Origin: an uncultured Ruminococcus sp.
Lineage (GTDB): Bacteria > Bacillota > Clostridia > Oscillospirales > Acutalibacteraceae
Assembly (NCBI GenBank): GCA_902802105.1
Contig: CADCKR010000014.1
Span: 1-64,000 of the forward strand
Reading direction: 5' to 3'
DNA: 64,000 bases
The first letter of the stretch is position 1. Each line of letters begins with the position of its first letter. Below, piece by piece: positions 27,061-35,154 of this stretch. Made by a program: the position numbers and the translations under genes. The notes under the pieces were generated by a model, which worked only from the letters and a program-made list of their open reading frames with translations, did no database searches and was not told the DNA's origin.

Positions 27061-29121
27061 TTATTTTGCAGCTGCTTCTTCTATTACCTTCTGAGATACC
27101 ATAGCAGGTGCTTCCTCGTAACGTACAAATGTGAAAGAGAAATATCCGCGTCCCTGTGTGCACTGACGGATAAATGTAGCAAAGTCGCTCATCTCAGCCT
27201 GAGGTACCTCTGCCTCGATGGTCTGCATACGATCCTCGGAAGGATTCATTCCCAGCACACGGCCTCTTCTCTTTGTTACCTCGCCCATGATATCGCCCAT
27301 GTTTGCATCCGGCACAGTAGCCTTAAGCAAGCCTACAGGCTCAAGCAGAACAGGAGATGCATCCGGCATACCTGCTTTATATGCAAGTGAAGCGGCTGTC
27401 TTGAATGACATTTCTGATGAATCTACCGGATGATATGAACCGTCATAGAGCGTAGCCTTCAGGCCTACTACAGGATATCCTGCAAGCGGTCCCTTTGAGA
27501 TGCTGTCTCTCAGACCCTTCTCTACAGCAGGGAAGAAGCCCTTCGGAACTGCACCGCCGACAACTCTCTCTTCAAAGATCATATCTTCGCTGTCACAGGG
27601 TGAGAACTCTATCCAAACGTCACCGAACTGTCCGTGACCGCCTGTCTGCTTCTTGTATCTTCCCTGTACCTTTACGGTCTTTCTGATAGTCTCACGATAT
27701 GCTACCTTCGGCTTGGAAAGAACGACCTCTGTGCCGTACTTTGATTTGAGCTTTGACACTACAACGTCAAGATGCTGCTCACCCATGCCGCTTATTATCA
27801 TCTGATGTGTCTCGTGGTTCGTTTCAAATCTGATGGTCGGATCCTCTTCGCAGAGCTTCTGAACACCGAGCGCTACCTTTTCTTCATCGCCCTTTGTCTT
27901 GGGAGCAATAGCCATTGTCAGTGAAGGTGCGGGATAATCTATACCGTCAAGCACTACCTTTCTTGCAGGAGCACAGAGGGTATCACCTGTATTTGTAGCA
28001 GAAAGCTTTGCCACAGCACCGATATCTCCGGCGCCGATGTAGGGAGCATCCTCTAACTTCTTGCCTCTTATGGTCATTACCTTTGAAATTCTTTCGCTGT
28101 TGCCTGTCCTCATATTTACAAGAGGTGTATCCGCAGATACCTTGCCGGAAACGACCTTGAAATATGAGAGCTTGCCGACAAACGGGTCAGCAATGGTCTT
28201 GAATACGATAGCTGCCGTCATAGCGCTTTCGTTTACGCTGAGCTCGACAGGGCTGCCTTCCGTATCAAATGCGATCTCAGCGGATTTATCCTCAGCTGTA
28301 GGAGCAAGCCAGATAAGTCCGTTAAGAAGCTGCTCAACGCCGTAGGTAAGCAGTGCGTCACCGCAGAAAACAGGGCTGATAGATCCGTTCTTTACGCCCT
28401 TGCTTACACCGACGATTATCTCCTCAGGAGTGAATTCCTCGCCAGAGAAGTACTTTTCAAACATTTCATCGCTTGTTTCGGCAACTGCCTCGTTTATAGC
28501 CGTTCTCAGACCCTCAAGTCTGTCGCCCATATCAGGTATCGGAACAACCGTTACTTTTCCGTCTACATACTTATATGCCTTATATTCAAGCAGATTGACA
28601 TAGCAGTCTGCCTGACCGTCTACTATATAAGGAACAACAACAGGGCAAACCGAAGGACCGAAGGAAGCCTTCAGGTTCTCGAAAACACGATAGAATCTTG
28701 CGCTCTCATCGCACAGACCATTGACAAAGAAAACCTTTGTGAGTGATCTCTTGTCGGCAGCCTTTACAGCCTTTTCTGTGCCTACGCAAACTCCGTCCTT
28801 GCCCGAAACAGTTATCAGTACCGTATCGGCAGCTCTGACAGCCTCATAAAGTCCGCCCTCAAAATCAAAGAGTCCGGGAGCGTCAATGATATTGATCTTC
28901 TTTCCCTTCCATTCAACAGGTGCTACGCCTGTCTGAACAGAAGTCTTGCGCTTGATCTCTTCGGGATCGAAGTCCATAACGGTATTTCCGTCGCTTACCT
29001 TGCCGAGTCTTTCGGAATTTCCTCCGAGATTGAGCATTGCTTCTGCAAGAGAAGTCTTGCCCGATCCGCTGTGACCTGCCAGTGCAATGTTGAAAATGCT
29101 TTTTGCGGGATACTGTTTCAT
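27061..29121 (-). CDS. Elongation-factor-G-like GTPase (EF-G paralogue)
   Basis: This 686-aa protein has the EF-G domain order (GTPase, barrel, domains III-V), with MIISGMGEQHLDVVVSKL, RGRVLGMNPSEDRMQTIEAE and a C-terminus close to EF-G domain V. It belongs to the divergent EF-G-like group found beside the normal fusA in many Firmicutes. G1 is AGHSGSGKTSL and G3 DAPGLFDF, but the G4 motif that fixes guanine specificity, normally NKxD, reads VNGLCDE, and the region between G1 and G3 differs from canonical EF-G. Translocation activity is therefore uncertain; a ribosome-recycling or regulatory role is possible. It is monocistronic, with a consensus promoter and a terminator 14 bases past the stop. 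Confidence 0.9.
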   Translation of the reverse strand: MKQYPAKSIFNIALAGHSGSGKTSLAEAMLNLGGNSERLGKVSDGNTVMDFDPEEIKRKTSVQTGVAPVEWKGKKINIIDAPGLFDFEGGLYEAVRAADTVLITVSGKDGVCVGTEKAVKAADKRSLTKVFFVNGLCDESARFYRVFENLKASFGPSVCPVVVPYIVDGQADCYVNLLEYKAYKYVDGKVTVVPIPDMGDRLEGLRTAINEAVAETSDEMFEKYFSGEEFTPEEIIVGVSKGVKNGSISPVFCGDALLTYGVEQLLNGLIWLAPTAEDKSAEIAFDTEGSPVELSVNESAMTAAIVFKTIADPFVGKLSYFKVVSGKVSADTPLVNMRTGNSERISKVMTIRGKKLEDAPYIGAGDIGAVAKLSATNTGDTLCAPARKVVLDGIDYPAPSLTMAIAPKTKGDEEKVALGVQKLCEEDPTIRFETNHETHQMIISGMGEQHLDVVVSKLKSKYGTEVVLSKPKVAYRETIRKTVKVQGRYKKQTGGHGQFGDVWIEFSPCDSEDMIFEERVVGGAVPKGFFPAVEKGLRDSISKGPLAGYPVVGLKATLYDGSYHPVDSSEMSFKTAASLAYKAGMPDASPVLLEPVGLLKATVPDANMGDIMGEVTKRRGRVLGMNPSEDRMQTIEAEVPQAEMSDFATFIRQCTQGRGYFSFTFVRYEEAPAMVSQKVIEEAAAK

Positions 29122-29198
29122 AGGGTTGTTTTCCTCCTTAATAATGATATCATGAAGCTTTAAGCAAAAAATACAATATTTTTATAAAGCATAAATAG

Positions 29199-29227
29199 AT
29201 TATATCTCATATGCACATTATTGTCAA
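29199..29227 (-). promoter_or_regulatory. Consensus sigma-A promoter of the EF-G-like gene
   Basis: On the minus strand TTGACA (29222-29227), 17 bases, TATAAT (29199-29204): a perfect match, implying strong constitutive expression. Confidence 0.85.
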
Positions 29228-29308
29228 TGAATATTTATCTATTATTTACGATTTATTTGACTAACGGTCTTATTTTTATGCATAATGCTCTATCCCGCAC
29301 CCGAAAAT

Positions 29309-29698
29309 TTATCCTATAAGAAAAATAAGCCTGTCTGCCCAATAGGATATCACAAAAAGCGATGTAAGCGAAAGGCTCCAGTAAAACGTGCCGCTGAAAT
29401 CATCCCTTCGCATAAAGAAAATAAAAAATGCCGAATTGCTGCCCGCAGCGGCCAGAAGCAGAATTAAAGGTATCAGCACCGTCATAAGCAAATTGCCCAC
29501 AGACAGCATATACAGCCAGAGTATGAACAAATGAGGCGCTGCCATCCCATAGGCGATATTCAGCACAGCCGACGGAAGATAATAATACCAGCGGAACTTT
29601 TTTTCATCAAGCTTTATTTCGCTGATAAAAAACGAAACCGTCATCAATATTCCCAGACCTGTAAGTATGTACATTATTATCATTAAAAAAGCTTCCAT
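29309..29698 (-). CDS. Hypothetical polytopic membrane protein, 129 aa
   Basis: I do not recognise a family. Four hydrophobic helices are visible (about residues 5-25, 38-58, 62-88 and 105-125), linked by short charged loops such as KLDEKKFRWYYY and MRRDDFSG. The start at 29698 follows GGGAGGTAAGG directly; an upstream in-frame start lacks a ribosome site. It lies downstream of the L,D-transpeptidase-like gene on the same strand, separated by a probable terminator, so it may be weakly coexpressed or have its own promoter. Confidence 0.65.
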   Translation of the reverse strand: MEAFLMIIMYILTGLGILMTVSFFISEIKLDEKKFRWYYYLPSAVLNIAYGMAAPHLFILWLYMLSVGNLLMTVLIPLILLLAAAGSNSAFFIFFMRRDDFSGTFYWSLSLTSLFVISYWADRLIFLIG

Positions 29699-29717
29699 CC
29701 TTACCTCCCACAAAATA

Positions 29718-29756
29718 TGCCGTGTCCCTTGGCGATAAGGCAGTAAAGACACGGCA
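29718..29756 (-). terminator. Probable terminator of the L,D-transpeptidase-like gene
   Basis: TGCCGTGTC and GACACGGCA form a nine-base stem. On the minus strand TATTTT follows, a weak T-run. Confidence 0.5.
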
Positions 29757-29772
29757 AAAAATTCTATTTATT

Positions 29773-30792
29773 TTATATAGTTATAAACAATGTGACATTG
29801 CTGTTTTTGTCAAGCCATTCGAGTATAGCCTTCATAACCTCCTCCGGCATGGCAATGCTTCCCTCCGTAGGCGCGTTTCCGCAGTGGAGGAATATTGCCG
29901 AGGCAAGAGCGCTGTCGGGCGAATAGGTATTGAAGGATGTAGTCAGACCATACTTATATGACTTTTCTGAGGTTATCATGTGGTCAGCCTTGCTCCAGTC
30001 CTTATTCTCCGTACTTTCAACCTTTTGATTGTAAAATGTTGAATCCGGATCAGTTACCCAATAGGTATTTTCGGTTATCTGAAACATTTCATAAGAGGTG
30101 TCGGGCTTTTCTTTGATGTAAAATCCTGCGCCTGCACTGAAAATACCGCCGGGAGTGATCTTAGAGTCAATAGCAGGATCAAATCCGGAGCCGTTCTCAC
30201 CTATGTAAGCTTCATTCGTGACAGGCTTACCGTCATCTGCAATGTTCCACCAGTATCCGCTTTCAGACTTCTCAAAGCAATAGACTATAGCCTTTGACAG
30301 AGAACCGGAATTGACTGTATCTATCATAATGAGCTTATTGCCGTCAAGCTGTGTATCTATGTCAAAATCGTATGCGGCCATTGCGTCAGCTAATTCCTTT
30401 GGCTGCTCGCTGAGATTTTCAGGCTGTTTCCTGAATTTGAGTGTCTGAGCCTCACTGTCTGAAGACTCAGCTTTACTGCTTTGTTCCGGTTTTTTCTTAT
30501 TTTCACTGTTTTCTTTGGCTGTGCTGTCCTTTGAAGCATCTGCCGTACTTTCTTTTGAAGCGGCGTCTGAGGTCTTTTTGTCTGCCGATGCACTGCTGTT
30601 TTCCTTATGAGCGTCACTCTTATCATTGTTTTCGGCAGCTGTATCCGACCTGCCCTGATCAAACGGGTTGAACCTGTCAAGATGGAACTGATCTGTTTTC
30701 AGATCAACGGCAAGCACAGCAACTGCCGCAACAGAAGCCGCAAGTATCAGTGAAAAAATTGTTTCCGTTATAATAAATCCGCGTTTTTTCAT
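29773..30792 (-). CDS. Exported L,D-transpeptidase-like protein with Ser at the nucleophile position
   Basis: This 339-aa protein has a basic N-terminus and one hydrophobic helix (residues 5-30), a disordered linker of about 80 residues rich in Ser, Lys, Asp and Ala, and a C-terminal domain (from about 125) that resembles YkuD-type L,D-transpeptidases: TPGGIFSAGAGFYI, then FLHCGNAPTEGSIAMPEEV and a terminal helix-strand. The family nucleophile is Cys in a GC(I/V)-type motif; here the codon is AGC (Ser). The N-terminus KKRGFIITETIFSL also fits a prepilin-type cleavage pattern (G, F, then Glu at +5). It may be an inactive or altered cell-wall enzyme. The gene is followed by a probable terminator. 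Confidence 0.6.
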   Translation of the reverse strand: MKKRGFIITETIFSLILAASVAAVAVLAVDLKTDQFHLDRFNPFDQGRSDTAAENNDKSDAHKENSSASADKKTSDAASKESTADASKDSTAKENSENKKKPEQSSKAESSDSEAQTLKFRKQPENLSEQPKELADAMAAYDFDIDTQLDGNKLIMIDTVNSGSLSKAIVYCFEKSESGYWWNIADDGKPVTNEAYIGENGSGFDPAIDSKITPGGIFSAGAGFYIKEKPDTSYEMFQITENTYWVTDPDSTFYNQKVESTENKDWSKADHMITSEKSYKYGLTTSFNTYSPDSALASAIFLHCGNAPTEGSIAMPEEVMKAILEWLDKNSNVTLFITI

Positions 30793-30858
30793 TTGCTGCT
30801 CTCCTTTTATCCTGCTTCGATGTTTCTTTATTCCTGTTTTCAGTCATATTATATTTTC

Positions 30859-30886
30859 ATTATACAACAAATTCCCGTTTTGTAAA
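30859..30886 (-). promoter_or_regulatory. Promoter of the L,D-transpeptidase-like gene
   Basis: On the minus strand TTTACA (30881-30886), a 16-base spacer and TATAAT (30859-30864). Confidence 0.55.
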
Positions 30887-31056
30887 GTGTTTTAATATCC
30901 ATTATACATAACTATGTTTTGATGTAAATATTCTTACAGAAAAATATTATGAAAACAGTAAATAATAATCATATTAACTCAAAACAATATTGCTAAAATA
31001 TCTTGTAAATAAAGAAATATTATGTTAAACTTATACCAAGAAAGAAGGTGCTGACC

Positions 31057-31776
31057 TTGATAAAGCTTGAAAATGTAACGAAAACCTATAATAAGTCAGT
31101 CCGTGCTCTCGATGATATCAGCTTTGAGGTAAAAGGCGGCGAGATCGTCGGTTTTATAGGTCCAAACGGCTCAGGAAAAACCACAACGATGAAGCTTATC
31201 ACCGGTATCATAAGAGCAGACGTCGGCAAGATAACCGTCAACGGATTCAATGTGCGCAAAGACCCCATCAAAGCAAAGGAATCTATAGGATATATCGCCG
31301 ACAGTCCGGATATGTTCCTCAGACTAAAGGGAAACGAGTTTCTTGACCTTATAGGAGATATCTATCATGTGCCGACCGAAAAACGCCGTAAACGCATAAG
31401 CGAATTTGCAGAGCGCTTTGAGCTGACAGATGCCCTCACTGCTCCGATGATGAGCTATTCACATGGAATGCGTCAGAAGATAATGGTCGTGGCAGCTCTC
31501 ATGCACGACCCGCCTGTATGGATACTTGACGAACCAATGGTCGGCCTTGACCCGAAATCAGCCTTCGAGCTGAAACAGATGATGAGGGATCACGCAAAAG
31601 CCGGAAATACCGTGTTCTTCTCGACCCATGTTTTAGAGGTGGCAGAGAAGCTGTGTGACAAGGTAATGATAATCAAAAAAGGACATATCCTGTACGACGG
31701 TAAGTTAGAGGAGCTTGAAGCCAAGAGCAAGAACAGCTCCCTTGAAGAAATTTTCCTGGAGCTGACAGAAAAATGA
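31057..31776 (+). CDS. ABC transporter ATP-binding protein
   Basis: This 239-aa ATPase has Walker A (GPNGSGKTT), signature YSHGMRQKI, Walker B with D-loop (WILDEPMVGLDP) and switch His (FFSTHVLE). The start was placed at TTG 31057 (giving MIKLENVTKTY, a typical ABC N-terminus), with AGAAGG nine bases upstream; a GTG at 31048 is the alternative. Its last four bases overlap the permease start (ATGA), so the two are translationally coupled and form one ABC-2 exporter. The substrate is unknown. Confidence 0.88.
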   Translation: MIKLENVTKTYNKSVRALDDISFEVKGGEIVGFIGPNGSGKTTTMKLITGIIRADVGKITVNGFNVRKDPIKAKESIGYIADSPDMFLRLKGNEFLDLIGDIYHVPTEKRRKRISEFAERFELTDALTAPMMSYSHGMRQKIMVVAALMHDPPVWILDEPMVGLDPKSAFELKQMMRDHAKAGNTVFFSTHVLEVAEKLCDKVMIIKKGHILYDGKLEELEAKSKNSSLEEIFLELTEK

Positions 31777-33434
31777 GTATATTTTTTAAGCTTGTAAAAG
31801 CACTTATCGCCTCGGTTGAGCCCACCAATGAGGAAAAAAAGCGCAAAAAGGTCTTTTATTATGTAATGGCGATATTTGCCGTATTCGGGATAATGCTTCC
31901 GATGGCATTTTTCGTGGGCGTCATTATATATTCGCTTACCGCCAAGCTCATGCCTACAGGCGCAGGCGCAAATGCCGCCGAGCTTTTTTTGCAGATAGTG
32001 TCGGTCTTTTCGTTTATTTTTGGTCTGAACGTAATTTTCAGCGTGTTCTATTTTTCTGGAGATATAGAAAATCTCCTGCCGCTGCCGCTCAAACCGTTTC
32101 AGATAATCGCATCAAAATTCACCGCCGCTCTTATCAGCGAGAGCATCATGGAATTCATACTGATAATTGCGGTCTTTGCCGGATATATCATAGCAGCAGG
32201 CCTGCCCTTCTATTCATGGATAATAGCTTTGTTTGCAATGCTGACGCTGCCTATAGTACCGCTTGCCTACTGCGCGGTGATCTGTATGCTTGTAATGCTG
32301 ATTACAGGGTTTATAAAAAACAAGGATACCGTCAACAAGCTCACAGGATTTCTTACCTTTGCTTTTATCCTGCTGATGATAATTATAGTATCTTCAAGCG
32401 GAGGTCTTGATCCGGATAATCTTGTAGCTGCTCTTGCAGACCCCGGAAATGCACTGCTGAACACACTTAATATCATATTCCCTCATGTGCATTTCATTAT
32501 GCTGTCAATGGTAAACAACACTGCTGTCAATCTGCTGTTCTACATTGCTGTCAATGCTGTTTCCGTTGCTCTTTTCCTGCTTATCGCAGAGCTTATATAT
32601 TTCAGTACTGCCGCAGACGTGAGCCGCAGCTCATCATCAAGGCGCAAAACCCTCAGCAGCTCTCTGTCATCAATGAAGGAACACAGGCCAAGCATTACCT
32701 ATCTGAAAAAAGAGTTCCGCATACTTTTCCGCACACCCGCATACTTTATGAACTGCATCCTGATAAACCTGATATGGCCGCTGTTTCTGTATCTTATCTA
32801 TGTTTTGCAGGGAAAAACGAATTTCCTTGAATCATTCATAAATGATATCCACAAAGGAAACGAGGAAACAGTTCTTGTTTTAATTTTAGGGATATCAGCC
32901 ATGTCTGTTCTGGTCACTGCCTGCAACTGTATCGCATCATCCGCACTGACACGCGAGGGAAATCATTTTGCATTCATGAAATATATTCCCATGTCTTACA
33001 TGGCGCAGATAAATATAAAAGTGCTTGTCAGCATTATCATAAGCGGAGCGGGTATGCTCATTTATGTTATTGCAGCAGGCATCTACCTTAATCTTGGCAT
33101 AAAAATGATACTGATCTGCTGCGTGATAAGCCTGCTTTCGGTAATATTTGCATCATATTTCGGAATATTCATGGATTCTGTCAATCCCAAGCTCGTATGG
33201 GACAGTGAGCTGAACGCTCTGAGAGGAAACTACAATATTTTCTTTAATATGGCTGCCGCTATACTTATGGAGGGCGTTATTTGTGCGGGTTCATATCTTG
33301 CCTTCAAATTTACTCCGATAGGTTCGCTTATGATTATTATAATACTTATTGTCCTGCTCATGGTGCTGACTGCTGTGAGCTATCTGCTTTGCTGTACAAG
33401 AGCTGTAAAGAATATTGACCGGCTCTCAGTATAA
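31773..33434 (+). CDS. Large ABC-2 type permease
   Basis: This 553-aa polytopic membrane protein has about 12 hydrophobic helices in two halves separated by a charged cytoplasmic loop (near 285-305, SSSSRRKTLSSSLSSMKEHR). It resembles the long ABC-2 exporters found next to ABC ATPases in Firmicutes. NLLPLPLKPFQIIASKF, just after the first helices, is a coupling-helix-like segment seen in that group. It is coupled to the ATPase gene by an ATGA overlap and followed 22 bases later by the MIF-like gene. The substrate cannot be predicted. Confidence 0.82.
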   Translation: MSIFFKLVKALIASVEPTNEEKKRKKVFYYVMAIFAVFGIMLPMAFFVGVIIYSLTAKLMPTGAGANAAELFLQIVSVFSFIFGLNVIFSVFYFSGDIENLLPLPLKPFQIIASKFTAALISESIMEFILIIAVFAGYIIAAGLPFYSWIIALFAMLTLPIVPLAYCAVICMLVMLITGFIKNKDTVNKLTGFLTFAFILLMIIIVSSSGGLDPDNLVAALADPGNALLNTLNIIFPHVHFIMLSMVNNTAVNLLFYIAVNAVSVALFLLIAELIYFSTAADVSRSSSSRRKTLSSSLSSMKEHRPSITYLKKEFRILFRTPAYFMNCILINLIWPLFLYLIYVLQGKTNFLESFINDIHKGNEETVLVLILGISAMSVLVTACNCIASSALTREGNHFAFMKYIPMSYMAQINIKVLVSIIISGAGMLIYVIAAGIYLNLGIKMILICCVISLLSVIFASYFGIFMDSVNPKLVWDSELNALRGNYNIFFNMAAAILMEGVICAGSYLAFKFTPIGSLMIIIILIVLLMVLTAVSYLLCCTRAVKNIDRLSV

Positions 33435-33456
33435 ATTTTTTATGAGGTGATCAACT

Positions 33457-33795
33457 ATGCCGTTTATCAGCACAAAAACAAATGTAAGCATTTCAAAGGA
33501 ACAGGAAACCGCTCTGAAAACAGAGTTCGGAAAGGCTATATCTCTTATTGGAAAGAGTGAAGCATGGCTCATGCTCAGCTTTGAAGGCGGCAGCAGCCTA
33601 TGGTTCAAGGGCAGCGACAGTCCTGCTGCTATAGCTGAGGTAAAGCTCTACGGCAGTGCATCCGCATCTGCTTATGATGCTCTCACCGGCAAACTGACAG
33701 AGATTATCTCAAGGATATTAGGGGTTCCGGCCGGAAGAATATATGTCAAATATGAAGAAGTAAGATACTGGGGTCTTGGCGGTTCAAACTTCTGA
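33457..33795 (+). CDS. MIF-like tautomerase-superfamily protein
   Basis: This 112-aa protein resembles macrophage migration inhibitory factor: Pro2 is the catalytic base (MPFISTKTNV), with WLMLSFEGG in the core strand and VPAGRIYVKYEEVRYWGLGG at the end. The length is normal for the family, which works as a trimer. Bacterial members tautomerise phenylpyruvate-like compounds, and some from host-associated bacteria have been discussed as immune-modulating. GAGGTGATC precedes the ATG. It follows the ABC permease closely and may be cotranscribed. Confidence 0.85.
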   Translation: MPFISTKTNVSISKEQETALKTEFGKAISLIGKSEAWLMLSFEGGSSLWFKGSDSPAAIAEVKLYGSASASAYDALTGKLTEIISRILGVPAGRIYVKYEEVRYWGLGGSNF

Positions 33796-33933
33796 TATAA
33801 AGAGTGTAATTATATACGGAACAGGAAAAATCCCACTATGTTTATCCGGGCGGTACTTCTGCTTTGCAGAGGTTTCCGCCGGAAAACATCTCTGCTGAAC
33901 TTATCTTTTATATGCCTATATGCCCGAATTTAG

Positions 33934-34010
33934 ATCGAGTAGGAGGGGGTGGCTAACCCCCGTCCTCTCACAACACCGTGCGTACCGTTCGGTACACGGC
34001 GTTTCGGTTG
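33934..34010 (-). mobile_element. Group II intron 3'-end remnant (domain V-VI-like)
   Basis: On the minus strand a hairpin of the form GCCGTGTACC/GGTACGCACGG, then GTTGTGAGAGG, then GGGGGTTAGCCACCCCC and CTCCTACTCGAT match, from memory, the 3' end of bacterial group II introns (domain V, domain VI with a bulged A, ending AT). No reverse-transcriptase gene or 5' part is present, so it is a scar. It lies in a 378-base gap between the MIF-like and AlkD-like genes. The rest of that gap holds an imperfect hairpin near 33849-33887 and AT-rich sequence. Confidence 0.6.
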
Positions 34011-34173
34011 TTCAAAGATGTGCTTATGCCTTCGACTTTTAGATTATATCATTTAAAGCGGATATTGTCAAGCATTTTTTTATAAAAAGAACAGTTTAAG
34101 CATGAGTATTTATATACTAAAGGTATATAAATAAAAAAATAAACAAATAGTATTTCAAAAAAGGAGAACGATC

Positions 34174-34866
34174 ATGATAAATGAAGAAATAACAGCAGCA
34201 CTATATGCGCATCAGGATACAGCTTACAAGGATTTCCAGATCAAGCTGATACCGTCAGTTGACAGATCTTACTTTATAGGCGTAAGAACTCCCGATCTGA
34301 GAATGCTTGCAAAAGAATTTTCCAAACGAAAGGATATTGAGGATTTCCTGAAAGCTCTTCCTCACAGGTTATTTGATGAAAATCAGCTTCACGCATTCAT
34401 CATATCGGAAATAAAGGATTTTGAAAGCTGCATAGCTCATATTGAAATATTCCTGCCGTTTGTTGATAATTGGGCGACCTGCGACCAGATGTCGCCTAAG
34501 TGTTTTCGCAGGAACAAGCCTGAGCTGATAAAATACATAAAAAAGTGGTTATCAGCAGACGGCACATATGACGGCACATATACTATACGCTTTGCAATAG
34601 GTATGCTTATGTCTCACTTCCTTGACGATGATTTTAACGAGGATTATCCTTTGATGGTAAGCAAGGTATGCTGTGATGAATACTACGTCAGCATGATGGC
34701 TGCGTGGTACTTTGCAACTGCTCTTGCAAAACAGTATGACAGTGTAATAGGATATCTCGAACAGCGCAGGCTTGACCCTGCAACTCATGCACGCGCCATA
34801 AGAAAAGCCATTGAGAGCCGCAGGCTCACCGATGAGCAAAAGAAATATCTGCGCTCGATTGCTTGA
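34174..34866 (+). CDS. DNA alkylation repair protein (AlkD-like HEAT-repeat family)
   Basis: This 230-aa, all-helical protein matches the AlkD/AlkC-type DNA glycosylase family that removes 3-methyladenine and 7-methylguanine: FIGVRTPDLRMLAKEF near the N-terminus, FLPFVDNWATCDQMSPKCF in the middle (Trp and Asp of the active-site cleft), and YPLMVSKVCCDEYYVSMMAAW later. The length is typical. AAAGGAGAACG precedes the ATG. It is monocistronic, and tandem repeats begin eight bases after its stop. Confidence 0.88.
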   Translation: MINEEITAALYAHQDTAYKDFQIKLIPSVDRSYFIGVRTPDLRMLAKEFSKRKDIEDFLKALPHRLFDENQLHAFIISEIKDFESCIAHIEIFLPFVDNWATCDQMSPKCFRRNKPELIKYIKKWLSADGTYDGTYTIRFAIGMLMSHFLDDDFNEDYPLMVSKVCCDEYYVSMMAAWYFATALAKQYDSVIGYLEQRRLDPATHARAIRKAIESRRLTDEQKKYLRSIA

Positions 34867-34873
34867 TCTTCCT

Positions 34874-35030
34874 ATTGCAAAAAGGGTTTCGCACCGCAGA
34901 CTTGTAATTTTTCTCATTGCACAAAGGGTTTCGCACCGCAGACTTGTAATTTTTCTATTGCACAAAGGGTTTCACCCCGCAGAATTGTAATTTTTCTATT
35001 GCACAAAGGGTTTCGCACTCTGCGGAGTGC
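34874..35030 (+). repeat. Tandem repeat, four copies of 41-42 bases
   Basis: Copies begin at 34874, 34916, 34957 and 34998, each running ATTGCACAAAGGGTTTCGCA, CCGCAGACTTGTAATTTTTCT, with a few substitutions. The fourth copy runs into the hairpin array. Confidence 0.85.
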
Positions 35031-35075
35031 GACCAGGGCTCCTCGCCCTGGACCTCGGCAGGGACGCAGCCCCTG
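35014..35075 (+). repeat. Array of three consecutive GC-rich hairpins
   Basis: CGCACTC/GAGTGCG (35014-35031), CCAGGGC/GCCCTGG (35033-35051) and GCAGGG/CCCTGC (35058-35075) follow one another almost without gaps. No T-run follows. It lies immediately after the 41-base tandem repeats. Confidence 0.7.
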
Positions 35076-35108
35076 CACCCGTCTTTTCACCACATTTTTG
35101 GAACTATT

Positions 35109-35148
35109 AAAAAAACAGCCTGATCGGATCACTATGATCTGATCAGGT
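35109..35148 (-). terminator. Terminator of the lipoprotein gene
   Basis: On the minus strand CCTGATCAGATC and GATCCGATCAGG form the stem, followed by CTGTTTTTTT. It starts seven bases after the stop codon. Confidence 0.85.
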
Positions 35149-35154
35149 CATTCT

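Noticed and set aside
34874..35030. CRISPR-like array after the AlkD-like gene
   Set aside because: The copies are contiguous 41-42 base tandem repeats without variable spacers.
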